Origin: CBDCLY01 sp965218715
GTDB lineage: Bacteria; Bacteroidota; Bacteroidia; Flavobacteriales_E; Vicingaceae
Length of the DNA stretch: 64,000 nt
Assembly (NCBI GenBank): GCA_965218715.1
Contig: CBDCLY010000004.1
Location: 1-64,000, forward strand
Direction of reading: 5' to 3'
Every line of letters begins with the position of its first letter. Position 1 is the stretch's first letter. The position numbers and the translations under genes are program-made. The notes beneath the pieces are model-generated. The model had not been told where the DNA came from and did not search any database. It saw only the letters and a program-made list of their open reading frames with translations. This document shows, piece by piece, positions 26,550 through 36,311 of this stretch.

Positions 26550-29500
26550 TTATTTTAGTATTAATTTTTGAGTTGTTGATTCTTTATTGTTTTGAATATT
26601 AATGTAATACAATCCTGATTTTAAGTGGTTTAAATCCAACTTTATGGCCTTTTCATTCCCATTGTTGAATGCATTTTTCTCATAGACCAATTTACCCAAT
26701 GCATCTTGAACAATGATTCTTTTCAAGTTGAAGCTACTATTTAACCAAACGATCCCATCACTTGGATTGGGAAACAAAGCTAGGCTATTCAATTCTTCTT
26801 CTTGATCAAGTGCCAAAGGGAAACTAACAGTAAAATCGAATGAAATGCCATCACCAAAATCTGGGTTAAAATTCTGAATGGTGCTTCCATTTAAATCCAA
26901 TAGTCTAAACCAGCCAGTACCTGCGCTATTTGCAAAAAATGACAATCCATCATCATTTGAATCGTAAAGGTTAATTCGGTAACAACCTGGGCTTAGGCTT
27001 ATGCTATCTACATAGTTTTGATTTGGGTTTAGTCCCGATTTTTGAAAAATAATGTTTCCTAAGTCATCTCTAAGGTCATAACTAGTTTGGTTAGAGGCAA
27101 CATTTGTTCTTAGGCTGATGTAAAAGTTATTAGGCAAAACTGCAGGCAGTTTGAAATAAGACTGTAAGGTGTCATTATGAATGTATTGATCTGCTCCTCC
27201 ATTTACACCTGCAATTCTAGCATAGAAAGAATTGCCAGCCCCTTGTATGTTTGTCCAGAATCCAGCAGGAAGGGGCAACACTATAGTTGCTTTATCCATA
27301 AAATTTAAAGATCCTGACCAATTGTAGGTTTGATGAGTGCCATTGTTTGCCCAATAATCTATTACTGCTGAGCTTAATACAGCAGAGCCAGTATTTTGAA
27401 TGACTATTTCGGGTGCATGACAGCTCGGGTTAGTTCTTTCATAAGCAATGTTAGAATTTGGTTTTAAAATTTCAATCACTCTCGCATCGTTCATGAAATT
27501 GATATCTCCATAAGAAACAATTTGCTGGCTAACAATGTATCTTGAATCACCTGTTGCGGCTGACATTCCATAATCTACTAATAAAGAGTCCTGAGCAACA
27601 TAAGCCGTAACATCGTGCTCTCCAATATCTGTGGCCATTCCTGGGCACCATCCTGCTCTATCATAGATCCAAGTCCCCCCTTGCGGGTATACAGGGTTTT
27701 CTGCACATTCTTTCCAAACTAAACGGTTGAATACAGCAGCTCCATTGTTGATATTGATAAAATGATTTCTAGGAATGAATTCACCCTCCTGACCATGCCC
27801 AGTTATAGAAGATCTAATTTTAAATCGTTTAGAATTTGGATCCAATCGAATTGTTCTAGGTTCATAATATTGATTGCTATTGATTTGACTGTAGTTTCTT
27901 TGGTCTACTCTCCAAATCTGTCGGATATCATGTTGATCTGCGGGAGGTGTTCCAACGATATAGAAAAACTGTATGTCCATTTCTTCTTGATTCTGACCAC
28001 CTCTTTCTAGGCTAAGTCTTTTAGCACCTTTTAAAACTGGAGCAAAATCGCTGACATCAAACCACCAAGCTTTCCCATCAACCCCAAGGTCTAAATTGAT
28101 ACCATAAGGCGTTACAAAAGACATTATCTCAAGCTTAGAGGCTTGTCGATGAATATAAGGAAGAGTAGAATTCACTAGGGTTAATGTACTAGATGAAGGA
28201 TTAGAACTGGCAACATTACCAGAGAAATCATACACTACATTAGCCTCTGGCCAATAGTTGAAAATTTGTGTGCCTATGCTATCCGGGTAGATAGTTCCTG
28301 GTCTAGAATAAATAGTGTTCTCAGTGACCACAAAAGGATTATTTGGAATGGTATCATATAACGTATCCAATTGAACAGTCATGTTGTAAGAACCCTGGTA
28401 AAAATGAGCATTTGGCCTGGCGTTATAGGACCTAAGGTTTTTAAATTGTTCAACTCCTTTTAGATTATTGAACCTAGGAGCCCCATTGAATTGTGCATCA
28501 TTGGAATTGCTACTTAAATCTGAAATGGTCATTGAATTTCCTTCATTTTCATAATGAAGCGCTAGACTAGCATAATTCGGGTGACTGCTGGTAATCGCAC
28601 TGTACCTCCAATTTCTTACAGTTCCTAAAGACAAAGCAGCTTCCCATACTCTAACTCCATCAATTTCTCCATTGAAATAGCGATTATGAAAACCCCTAGA
28701 AATTTCGAAATTTCTTGAATTTCCAGTATTCATGGGTTTAGTGGTTACTGAGCTAGGAAAATCCCATGCACCATCAATGTAAAATATGACATCGTACATG
28801 TTTTGTCCACTAAATCGATAGGCGACATGATGCCATTTACCATCGTTTATTGACTTGGTTCCAACAGTTGAGCCATTACTAACTTCAAGTCGAAGCTGTC
28901 CAGAACCATTCACCATAAATGATTGTTTCTGTCCAGTACTGTTCGTGCCCCATGTAGTGATTTCGCCTGTACCTGTGGTTTTTATCCATGCTTCAACAGT
29001 TCTATCGTTATTGCTAGGAATTCCTTTGTAAGCGTTTGCGGTAACATAATTTCCTTGAAACAAATCCAATGTAAAGTCACCTCTTGAATATAGTGCACCA
29101 GTTGAAGAGCCCGTTGAACTTGTCGCCAATTCTACATTTGGACCATTGGCTGTTCCATCATAACTTATTTCAACAAGAAGGTTACCATTCCCTGTCCAAT
29201 TGAAACTTTGATAAAACTGGATTCGGTTCCAACCCAGGCTAAGTGAGGTATTATAAAAGTATACCTCTTGTAAGCCATTGAAAAATGAAGTGTCAATAGA
29301 AGCAATATTACTGGCACTTACCTCTTTAAGTCGAATTCTAAAATTCTTTAGAATGGCTGCAGAATTGGTGCAATTAAAACTTAAGCCATCAATTCCTCCT
29401 GAAACCAATCCGGCATTACTCAATTCGGCTTGTGTATAAATCACAAGTGTTTTTCCATTCTTAGCAGATGCAATAAAATTTGTATCTCCAACTGTCCCTG

Positions 29501-29948
29501 AACCTATTGATGCAGTATCTTCATTTAAAATGGAGTTTAAGTTGACGTTTTGTTGAGCGCTAGGATAGGCACTCCAAGTTTGAGTTTGACTGTAATTGTT
29601 ATTGGGGTTGGAACTTGGATTTACAACATACCTTTGAACACTTGCATCAATAGAATCAATTCGTGAAGAATCTTGAACGTAAGTATTGCAAGAGTAATCC
29701 CATTCTCCACAGCCTAGATTTCTTTGTGAACCGGAAGAAACCAAAGCGCCTTTACATCTCATAGCATAACGCATTAGGATCTTTTCGTACTTCACATTTG
29801 GAAGATTAGGAAAGATAATGGTGCTGTCTCTAGAAGAACTACTGTATTTAAAAGCCTGAACTTTAATGGTATCGCCAATTGCTTGTGCGGAGGTTTCATT
29901 TTTGCCAAAAAGGGCAAGAATAAATAAGAAGAATATAATTCGCTTCAT
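26550..29948 (-). CDS. PNGase F-like secreted protein with LamG and T9SS type A domains
   Basis: Exported protein of 1132 residues with signal peptide RIIFFLFILALFGKNETSAQ. The region after it resembles peptide-N-glycosidase F-related proteins: LGCGEWDYSCNTYVQD at about residue 78. A LamG-like domain sits near residues 300-450 (RTVEAWIKTTGTGEITTW, GKWHHVAYRFSG, YFNGEIDGVRVWEAAL). The PNGase F C-terminal-like part lies at about 600-800 (GHGQEGEFIPRNHF, RLVWKECAENPVYPQGGTW, GWCPGMATDIGEHDVT). The last 80 residues are a sorting domain (LALFPNPSDGIVWL ... GLYYINIQNN). It may bind or cleave N-glycans on the outside of the cell; I could not confirm the catalytic acids. Confidence 0.8.
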   Translation of the reverse strand: MKRIIFFLFILALFGKNETSAQAIGDTIKVQAFKYSSSSRDSTIIFPNLPNVKYEKILMRYAMRCKGALVSSGSQRNLGCGEWDYSCNTYVQDSSRIDSIDASVQRYVVNPSSNPNNNYSQTQTWSAYPSAQQNVNLNSILNEDTASIGSGTVGDTNFIASAKNGKTLVIYTQAELSNAGLVSGGIDGLSFNCTNSAAILKNFRIRLKEVSASNIASIDTSFFNGLQEVYFYNTSLSLGWNRIQFYQSFNWTGNGNLLVEISYDGTANGPNVELATSSTGSSTGALYSRGDFTLDLFQGNYVTANAYKGIPSNNDRTVEAWIKTTGTGEITTWGTNSTGQKQSFMVNGSGQLRLEVSNGSTVGTKSINDGKWHHVAYRFSGQNMYDVIFYIDGAWDFPSSVTTKPMNTGNSRNFEISRGFHNRYFNGEIDGVRVWEAALSLGTVRNWRYSAITSSHPNYASLALHYENEGNSMTISDLSSNSNDAQFNGAPRFNNLKGVEQFKNLRSYNARPNAHFYQGSYNMTVQLDTLYDTIPNNPFVVTENTIYSRPGTIYPDSIGTQIFNYWPEANVVYDFSGNVASSNPSSSTLTLVNSTLPYIHRQASKLEIMSFVTPYGINLDLGVDGKAWWFDVSDFAPVLKGAKRLSLERGGQNQEEMDIQFFYIVGTPPADQHDIRQIWRVDQRNYSQINSNQYYEPRTIRLDPNSKRFKIRSSITGHGQEGEFIPRNHFININNGAAVFNRLVWKECAENPVYPQGGTWIYDRAGWCPGMATDIGEHDVTAYVAQDSLLVDYGMSAATGDSRYIVSQQIVSYGDINFMNDARVIEILKPNSNIAYERTNPSCHAPEIVIQNTGSAVLSSAVIDYWANNGTHQTYNWSGSLNFMDKATIVLPLPAGFWTNIQGAGNSFYARIAGVNGGADQYIHNDTLQSYFKLPAVLPNNFYISLRTNVASNQTSYDLRDDLGNIIFQKSGLNPNQNYVDSISLSPGCYRINLYDSNDDGLSFFANSAGTGWFRLLDLNGSTIQNFNPDFGDGISFDFTVSFPLALDQEEELNSLALFPNPSDGIVWLNSSFNLKRIIVQDALGKLVYEKNAFNNGNEKAIKLDLNHLKSGLYYINIQNNKESTTQKLILK

Positions 29949-30125
29949 TGTATTTATTTAGGACCTCTAAATTAGGCTATTATTGGCTATTTAACGGTGT
30001 CTAAAATGAATTCCAATAAGTTTTTCAAATCAACAAAATATTGGTCTTTGGTTTAGTGTTCTAAACGATTAGCCATTTACAAGATTATCAAACGAAAACA
30101 CTAGGGGTTTGTAGTTTTAGTTACT

Positions 30126-31463
30126 TCATGAATTTCTTTCATTTGAGAATTCATTGGTTTTTTCATCTGAATTCAAAAAGAATAATAAGAAGACCCAAAG
30201 GAATGGCAAATAGGCAGATTTTAGTCTTGCAAGGGCACCAAAATTACTTACAGAAACACCTAGACCTATAGAAAATGCTAAACTATAAACAAGGCAAAAC
30301 AGAACAAAAGGATTTCTGAAAACTTGCAACAACAATCTTGGATGTAAAGCTGTTCTTATCATTGCAGCAGCACTTAATAATAGAAAGATAAAATTCTCAA
30401 TTGCGTTAGCCAGGCTTAATGGATTCCAACTATCCCACAGATAGGGCTTAAGATTAACATCCCATATGCGGCTCATTAAATCGCCAAATGACCAGGAGAA
30501 TTGACTTTGAACATCCGCTTCTCCAATTCTTTTATGAGGTTCGCTAACTTGGTCGAACCCTTCTCTCATTCCTTCAGCATATTCAAGTAAGTTAGAAAAT
30601 TTACCATATTCCCCAAGGTGGCTTTGTCCCAATTTTACCACCGCAACTATCATTAGAAAAACCAGAATGAAAATAAATGGGCTGATTAAAAAAAGAAACA
30701 GGCGATCTTTCAATCCTTTTAAATAAGCCAATAACATCCAAAAAATGCTGGCAGGAAAAAGGACCAGAAAAACATAGGGTTTAATTAAGATTAAGATTAA
30801 GATACAAATGGGAACACCTAAAATTAAATCGAAACTCAATTTCCTTGTTCTCAACCAACTGGCTAAAGAAGAAATGTAAAAGTATATGGCTGCTAGAATT
30901 ACTGTATCCTTTAAAAACCCGCTAGTCCAGAATAATAGTGATGGAATAAATAGAAAAGCAAAAGCAAAAGATTTATCCATTCCTGGGATTAATTGTTTAA
31001 TTGATTTGAAAATTTTCCAGGATAAAATGAACACCAAAAAACCAATCCAACAACTTGCAGCATAGAAATTTCCAAAACCAAGAAATACGAATGGAATTAA
31101 CATTCTAGTTAGGTTCCATTGGTAATTCACATTGTAATACTCATTCAGGCTTCCAAATAACTCCAATTGATATTTGTTTCCATTTGATGCCGCTTCTGTA
31201 AACAATTCAAAAAATAGACTCGGTTCGGTCCAAAACAATTCAATTAAATCTTTTGCTCCTTCAAAATACAAAAGCGCATCACCACCTTGGTAATAAAGTT
31301 TATAAACCAGGCAAAAAACTATACTTCCAATTAGTTTTAGGGCAACCCCAAACAGATAATAATTTCGTTCACTATTCGAGTCATAAGTTTGAAATTGGCC
31401 GTATAGAAAAATGAGACCAAATAAAAGGACTAGGCTAATGCTTATGCTTAAAAATCCTAGCAT
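30126..31463 (-). CDS. Polytopic membrane protein of the polysaccharide trio
   Basis: Inner-membrane protein of 445 residues with roughly ten helices, for example SISISLVLLFGLIFLYGQF, YYLFGVALKLIGSIVFCLVY and PYVFLVLFPASIFWMLLAYL. The loop KLYYQGGDALLYFEGAKDL between helices 2 and 3 has an acidic residue after GG, as seen in GT-C-like glycosyltransferases. I do not recognise a named family. It is the last of three adjacent genes (Wzz-like, O-antigen-ligase-like, this one) with 0-3 bp spacing, so a role in assembling a surface polysaccharide is plausible from context. Function otherwise unknown. Confidence 0.65.
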   Translation of the reverse strand: MLGFLSISISLVLLFGLIFLYGQFQTYDSNSERNYYLFGVALKLIGSIVFCLVYKLYYQGGDALLYFEGAKDLIELFWTEPSLFFELFTEAASNGNKYQLELFGSLNEYYNVNYQWNLTRMLIPFVFLGFGNFYAASCWIGFLVFILSWKIFKSIKQLIPGMDKSFAFAFLFIPSLLFWTSGFLKDTVILAAIYFYISSLASWLRTRKLSFDLILGVPICILILILIKPYVFLVLFPASIFWMLLAYLKGLKDRLFLFLISPFIFILVFLMIVAVVKLGQSHLGEYGKFSNLLEYAEGMREGFDQVSEPHKRIGEADVQSQFSWSFGDLMSRIWDVNLKPYLWDSWNPLSLANAIENFIFLLLSAAAMIRTALHPRLLLQVFRNPFVLFCLVYSLAFSIGLGVSVSNFGALARLKSAYLPFLWVFLLFFLNSDEKTNEFSNERNS

Positions 31464-31466
31464 TAA

Positions 31467-33509
31467 TCAATAGCTAGCGTTAATAATCATTCTACCCAAT
31501 CGGTCTATTAATGCTTCTCCTTCCCTCCTTTCTTGCTGGATTAACACCCTAATCTTTATGTCATCCACAAGTAATTCCTCCAATATGCTTCGGTGAAATT
31601 CATTCTCTACAAGGGCTAAATCTCTCTTTAAGATGGCCCTATATATTGGCACCGCTGCGAAATAATAATCTTCTTGAAAGGCACCACTTTTTATTAAAAT
31701 TTTATCAATGTTTTCAAGAGCTAGATCATATTGACTTAAATTGTAATAAATGATTGCCAAATTAATTCTTGCTAAATAATAATCTGGGCTAATTTTCAAG
31801 GCTTTATTAAAATACAATACTGCAGAATCAAGTTGTTTAACAGCCACAAAACTTCCAGCTAAATCATTGTATAAGTTACTGTTGTAAGGACTTAACTTAA
31901 TGGCCTTTCGAAAATTCAGTAGGGCCTTTTTGTCCATTTTTAACTGATGAAAAGAAGTGCCTTGGTACCACTGAAGCGGAAAGCCCAAGGGGTCTATTTC
32001 AACAGCCGTGGTTCTTTCTGCCAATTCTGCACTTTTTTGACAGTATTGCCAATTGTTGCTTCTTTTTGCTTCAAAAGTCTGATGAACTAATTCTTCTCCT
32101 TGATTCCGCTTATTTACCCACCAAATGGATCCTAATAAAAACAAAATGGAAACAACTGGAATAACAATTTGAAAGGATTTATTGTTGATTGGTCTCTTTT
32201 TAGTTTGAATCCTAGCAACCAAGATGGCCATGGTTAGCATCAACAAAATGGAGGGAAATATTCTTTCAGAAGGATAAGATAAATTTGCTATGATGAAATA
32301 AGAGATGAGTCCAAATAAGCTGAAATAAAGGCCTAAGTTTTCCTTTACTAGCTTATAGTGATTTATGGTATAAACAATTAGGTAAGCAAACATTGAGAGA
32401 TAAAGGAGCAAACCCATTATGCCCAATTCAACGAAAATCAATAAGAAATCATTGTGTGGCCTTCTAAACTGCACTACTCCTCTATTTAAAAAATTGTTTC
32501 CTCCTGCTCCAACTTTTGCAAATGCTATTGGCCAATTACTAGGACCTATTCCAAGTAAGGGCTTTTCTTTTGCCAATGTCATGCTGTTTTTCCACATTAG
32601 GTAGCGCTCGTACTCCGAAGCATTTCTGCTCGGGTCATCAGGGTCAGCATCTTTAACAACGATGCCTTCAAGCGCATTCCATTTTTTCTCTATTGGGTTT
32701 CCGGAAAAGCAAAGCGAAAATAGGGCAAGAAAATAAAGCAAAAAGGAAGTGGTCATTAGACCTCGATTCATTTGCTTTTTAAGAAACAGGCTCAAAAGTA
32801 AAAACACAGTCGCAATAAAAAAGCCCATCATGGCTGATCTCCCACCGATAAAGAAGATAACAAATAGCAAGAACAAGGAATTTAGGCTTGCTAAAATCTT
32901 CCAAAGGCGACTCAATTTTAAGAAAAAGAGGATTCCATTGAATGGTAAAAGCAGAAGGCAAACGATGGAAAATAGATTGGGATTAGCGAAATACGCTTCA
33001 ACACTAACGCTTCCATACCATGCATAATAAGAATGTTTTGCAACATCTTGTTCCAAAATAGGTATTTGAACTGCTTGATAAAGACATAGTATGGCTAAGG
33101 CTGGTGGTAAAAAGGCAATTATTTTATAAAATGTAATTCTGATATTCTCATTAGCAAGAAATGCAGCAGAAATACTGAGTAATAGAAAATAATTGAGATG
33201 CTTTAAAAACACAAAAATGGCCTCTGTTTCAACTATTGCTGAATTCACTCGAACTAACAGATACAATAGAAATAAAAAATACAGCCATATTGCTGGAAAT
33301 TTTATTATTTGCATAAAGGCATGTATTCCCTTTTTCGTGAAAAGCAATAAAAAGAACAGAACCACATTCACTGCATTCAAAAGCAACAATCGACTGGCAA
33401 CAACTGGGTCTAAATGCTCTGCATTATAATAAAATGGCAAAACAATAACCAAGATTCCTAAACCTAGGGAGATAAAGATATTGATGATTTTTGATTTCAT
33501 CAATTCCAT
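31467..33509 (-). CDS. O-antigen ligase/polymerase family protein with C-terminal TPRs
   Basis: Membrane protein of 680 residues. About a dozen helices fill residues 1-455. The Wzy_C-type loop lies near 330-370: LGIGPSNWPIAFAKVGAGG and RRPHNDFLLIFVELGIMG, with the H-N-D and E-x-G pattern of O-antigen ligases and polymerases. Residues 480-640 are TPR helices (ALLNFRKAIKLSPYNSNLYN, AVLYFNKALKISPDYYLARI, ALENIDKILIK). WaaL, Wzy and PglL enzymes share this fold, so ligase, polymerase or O-oligosaccharyltransferase are all possible. The start is MELMKSK; an ATG three codons on (33500) is equally possible. The gene directly follows the Wzz-like gene. Confidence 0.85.
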   Translation of the reverse strand: MELMKSKIINIFISLGLGILVIVLPFYYNAEHLDPVVASRLLLLNAVNVVLFFLLLFTKKGIHAFMQIIKFPAIWLYFLFLLYLLVRVNSAIVETEAIFVFLKHLNYFLLLSISAAFLANENIRITFYKIIAFLPPALAILCLYQAVQIPILEQDVAKHSYYAWYGSVSVEAYFANPNLFSIVCLLLLPFNGILFFLKLSRLWKILASLNSLFLLFVIFFIGGRSAMMGFFIATVFLLLSLFLKKQMNRGLMTTSFLLYFLALFSLCFSGNPIEKKWNALEGIVVKDADPDDPSRNASEYERYLMWKNSMTLAKEKPLLGIGPSNWPIAFAKVGAGGNNFLNRGVVQFRRPHNDFLLIFVELGIMGLLLYLSMFAYLIVYTINHYKLVKENLGLYFSLFGLISYFIIANLSYPSERIFPSILLMLTMAILVARIQTKKRPINNKSFQIVIPVVSILFLLGSIWWVNKRNQGEELVHQTFEAKRSNNWQYCQKSAELAERTTAVEIDPLGFPLQWYQGTSFHQLKMDKKALLNFRKAIKLSPYNSNLYNDLAGSFVAVKQLDSAVLYFNKALKISPDYYLARINLAIIYYNLSQYDLALENIDKILIKSGAFQEDYYFAAVPIYRAILKRDLALVENEFHRSILEELLVDDIKIRVLIQQERREGEALIDRLGRMIINASY

Positions 33510-34508
33510 TTATTTAGGGCTACTAAAAAATTGAAAGTACTGCTTGTATCGCTGGTTAATCGCAATTAATAAAACCTGCAAAAAGACACAAATGATAAAA
33601 GAAACTAATAAAAGCCAGATGACATTGAATGCTGATTGTCGGTTTTTAGGAGTAATTTCTTGGGTAAGGTACGCCTGCTTGGATTTTATCAATTCCATAC
33701 TCAACTGATCATTCCTTAGGTTCCTAAATTCGTTTTCTATTTCATTATTAATAGAATTCAATCGATCTATTACTAACTCCAATTCTCTAATTTCTGGCTG
33801 ATGTTTGTTTAACAGTAATTCCATCAAACTCAGCGTAGAACTTTGACCTAAACTGGGGTTATTGATTCTAATCAATGCCTCCTCCACTTCTTTGGATTGC
33901 CCATAAGCCTTTATTTGTATGCTCAATTCTTGAATTTTAGATTTTAGCTTGGCTTTATTTTCCTCTAGTAAAGCTATTTGCCCCTCTCTCGCTTTTATTT
34001 GATCATGTTTAAAACTTGCTAGGAAATCATTGTTCAATTGGTTGATAAAGAACATGATTAAGCTTGATAATTTTTTCGCCATCTCAAGGTCCGGATGCTT
34101 TGAATGAACCTCAATTTCATTCAAATGACTTATGTCAACCTGATAGTATTTAATCAATTGATAATAGTCTTCAGAGCTTTGGCAACAAGAAGGGGTTGTT
34201 TGTAGGCTTAAGGATTGTAAACTATCACAAACTAGCTTAGCTAGATTATTCGAATAAGCAAAACTTTGAATTCTCTTTATCTCTGAAAGGTTTACCGAGA
34301 TGTCTACAAAGTCTTGTTCTAAAATGGTATTATAATTTGCAGTCCCGGAGGCTGTAATGTAGAACCTAAGCTGGCTATGGAATTTATTAAATACAAAAAA
34401 ATAACAAGAAACACTGACAATAATAGCAACTAAGAATGAAACAAGACTTATGCGTTTTCGCTTATGTCCAATTTCTTTAATCAGCTGACTGGCATTTAAA
34501 TCATCCAT
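33510..34508 (-). CDS. Wzz-like polysaccharide chain-length determinant
   Basis: Protein of 332 residues with two transmembrane helices, near the N-terminus (RISLVSFLVAIIVSVSCYFF) and at the C-terminus (AFNVIWLLLVSFIICVFLQV). Between them lie an alpha-helical domain and a long coiled coil of about 90 residues (REGQIALLEENKAKLKSKIQ, PEIRELELVIDRLNSINNEI). This layout is that of Wzz/co-polymerase proteins that set polysaccharide length. No BY-kinase domain is attached. It is upstream of and adjacent to the O-antigen-ligase-like gene, a usual pairing. Confidence 0.75.
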   Translation of the reverse strand: MDDLNASQLIKEIGHKRKRISLVSFLVAIIVSVSCYFFVFNKFHSQLRFYITASGTANYNTILEQDFVDISVNLSEIKRIQSFAYSNNLAKLVCDSLQSLSLQTTPSCCQSSEDYYQLIKYYQVDISHLNEIEVHSKHPDLEMAKKLSSLIMFFINQLNNDFLASFKHDQIKAREGQIALLEENKAKLKSKIQELSIQIKAYGQSKEVEEALIRINNPSLGQSSTLSLMELLLNKHQPEIRELELVIDRLNSINNEIENEFRNLRNDQLSMELIKSKQAYLTQEITPKNRQSAFNVIWLLLVSFIICVFLQVLLIAINQRYKQYFQFFSSPK

Positions 34509-34521
34509 ACATTAACGAGGC

Positions 34522-36300
34522 TTAATGAGCAATGATAAGCTTTTTAAGAACGCTTTCTTTTCCATTGTTAAATTTCATGTAATAAATCCCATTTTTTAAA
34601 TGCCTTACATTGTATTGAAATTTATCTTTCCCATTAATACTAAACTCGTCAATTGTAGCTCCATCAAGACCAAAAACTTTTACATTGGAATTGGAAGAGT
34701 TTAAAAACCTAAATTGAACAATGTCTGAACCTGGATTAGGAAACACACTAATATTATCTGTAGCCTGTTTCTTTTGATTTAGGCCAACTGGTTGTTTGAC
34801 CTCAAAACCTTGACTTAAAAATGCGGTATCAGCTCCAGTTGTGTCATTGGTGTAAAACACATCCCAGAAACCGAAAGCGGCATTAGAGCCCAAAACTAGC
34901 TGTCCAGTAACAGGAAAATTGGATATATTAAGGTTATTGATTCGAATATTAGTGTTTCCATTATTAATCCAGGCCTTGTTCATTGTTCCTGAACTTTGCA
35001 AGTAATTGTAACTGCCGGACATGAGCAAAGTAATTGTGTCACCTTGAATGCCACAGTCTGGACTAATTTCAATTGAATTAAAATCGATATTAACTGCATC
35101 AGTTACAAATAAGGTATCGAAAATGAGGCTATCGAAAATTACCCCAAAATCATAAACCCCAACATTGGTCTGAGGAGGTATTACAAAGCTTCCAATTACT
35201 GTATCATTATTTAATACTACAGCATTTCTAAGTGGTATTTCAACAGTATCCTTTTTTATGAAAAACTTTGCTCTTTGCCCTAATTTTCTAAAATATTTAT
35301 TTTTTTGAAAAGTTGTTAGTTTCACATTAGTAGAATTTCCTCTAAAAAGAACAGAAGGATCACAAATAAATGGTCTTCTTACATAAAATTGGTTAAAGTG
35401 GGAAAATGCAGTTCCATTGCTTGAGTCTGACCAAATCATGTTGAATGCCCCATAGGAAGAAACACTTGGTATTACTACCGTTCCAGTTCCAGAGAAGGAG
35501 TCAATTCTTACTATATTTTCCATTCTAAAAGAATCCTGACCTTTTGTAAACTCAACCTTATTTAAAGTGGCTGTATTGGTAATAAATCCAGTGGTTTTTA
35601 TAAAATAAAGGCTTATGGTATCCATTGGATAACCACTATTACTGCTAATGAATGTTGGTGTTCCAACAACTCTAAAATCAAGAGGTTCATAGATTGTGTC
35701 AGTTAAATTACTATCTAAAATAAGGTAAATATCATATTCACCAATAGGAATCGTTTTTGACACCCTAAAACTGGTCTCAAATTCATACTGATTGATGAAA
35801 GTTAAAGAATCCAAGGCCATCACATTTGACCCATTTTTGACATAAGCCTTGGCTCTTCCAGTATTGGTAAAGCGAGTTCTTCCACTGGCATCTAAAGTTC
35901 TTTTATTAAGCAAATAGTACACGCCTGATGAAGAAATACTTAGTTCTTCTCTAATCCTAAATGACCCATTTACCGACACGGGTGTATTGATAAGCGAGTC
36001 AGCAAAATAGATTATTGAATAGCTTTGGCTTCTTCTATTTTTAGGTATTATGACGGTTCCATATAATCTACTACCGTTTGAATTTAGATATAGTCCTTTT
36101 ACTTTTAGTGTATCACCAGATTTATGCATTATTACTTTTCTTCTTATTTCATTTTGAGAAAAGGAGCCGGAAAATTTATAGAAGGATACTTGAACTGTAT
36201 CTCCTCTATAACCATACCCGTTTGATACTCCAACTTGACAATAAACTGTGCAACAAACAAAAAGAGTTAATACTATTGAAGAAAGTATTTTATAAAACAT
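34522..36300 (-). CDS. Secreted repeat protein with T9SS type A sorting domain
   Basis: Exported protein of 592 residues with a signal peptide (ILSSIVLTLFVCCTVYCQ). At least four related segments of about 90-100 residues follow, each with a G-Y-x-G-D-T-like opening and a sheet-rich body: GYGYRGDTVQVSFYKFSGSF, GYPMDTISLYFIKTTGFI, a weaker third, and CGIQGDTITLLMSGSYNYLQ with SSGTMNKAWINNGNT. The last 80 residues are a sorting domain (ISVFPNPGSDIVQFRF ... GIYYMKFNNGKES). No known enzyme motif is visible; a TIG/Ig-like surface role is likely. The next gene carries the same repeat, so the two are related. Confidence 0.75.
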   Translation of the reverse strand: MFYKILSSIVLTLFVCCTVYCQVGVSNGYGYRGDTVQVSFYKFSGSFSQNEIRRKVIMHKSGDTLKVKGLYLNSNGSRLYGTVIIPKNRRSQSYSIIYFADSLINTPVSVNGSFRIREELSISSSGVYYLLNKRTLDASGRTRFTNTGRAKAYVKNGSNVMALDSLTFINQYEFETSFRVSKTIPIGEYDIYLILDSNLTDTIYEPLDFRVVGTPTFISSNSGYPMDTISLYFIKTTGFITNTATLNKVEFTKGQDSFRMENIVRIDSFSGTGTVVIPSVSSYGAFNMIWSDSSNGTAFSHFNQFYVRRPFICDPSVLFRGNSTNVKLTTFQKNKYFRKLGQRAKFFIKKDTVEIPLRNAVVLNNDTVIGSFVIPPQTNVGVYDFGVIFDSLIFDTLFVTDAVNIDFNSIEISPDCGIQGDTITLLMSGSYNYLQSSGTMNKAWINNGNTNIRINNLNISNFPVTGQLVLGSNAAFGFWDVFYTNDTTGADTAFLSQGFEVKQPVGLNQKKQATDNISVFPNPGSDIVQFRFLNSSNSNVKVFGLDGATIDEFSINGKDKFQYNVRHLKNGIYYMKFNNGKESVLKKLIIAH

Positions 36301-36311
36301 AAGGATCTGGA

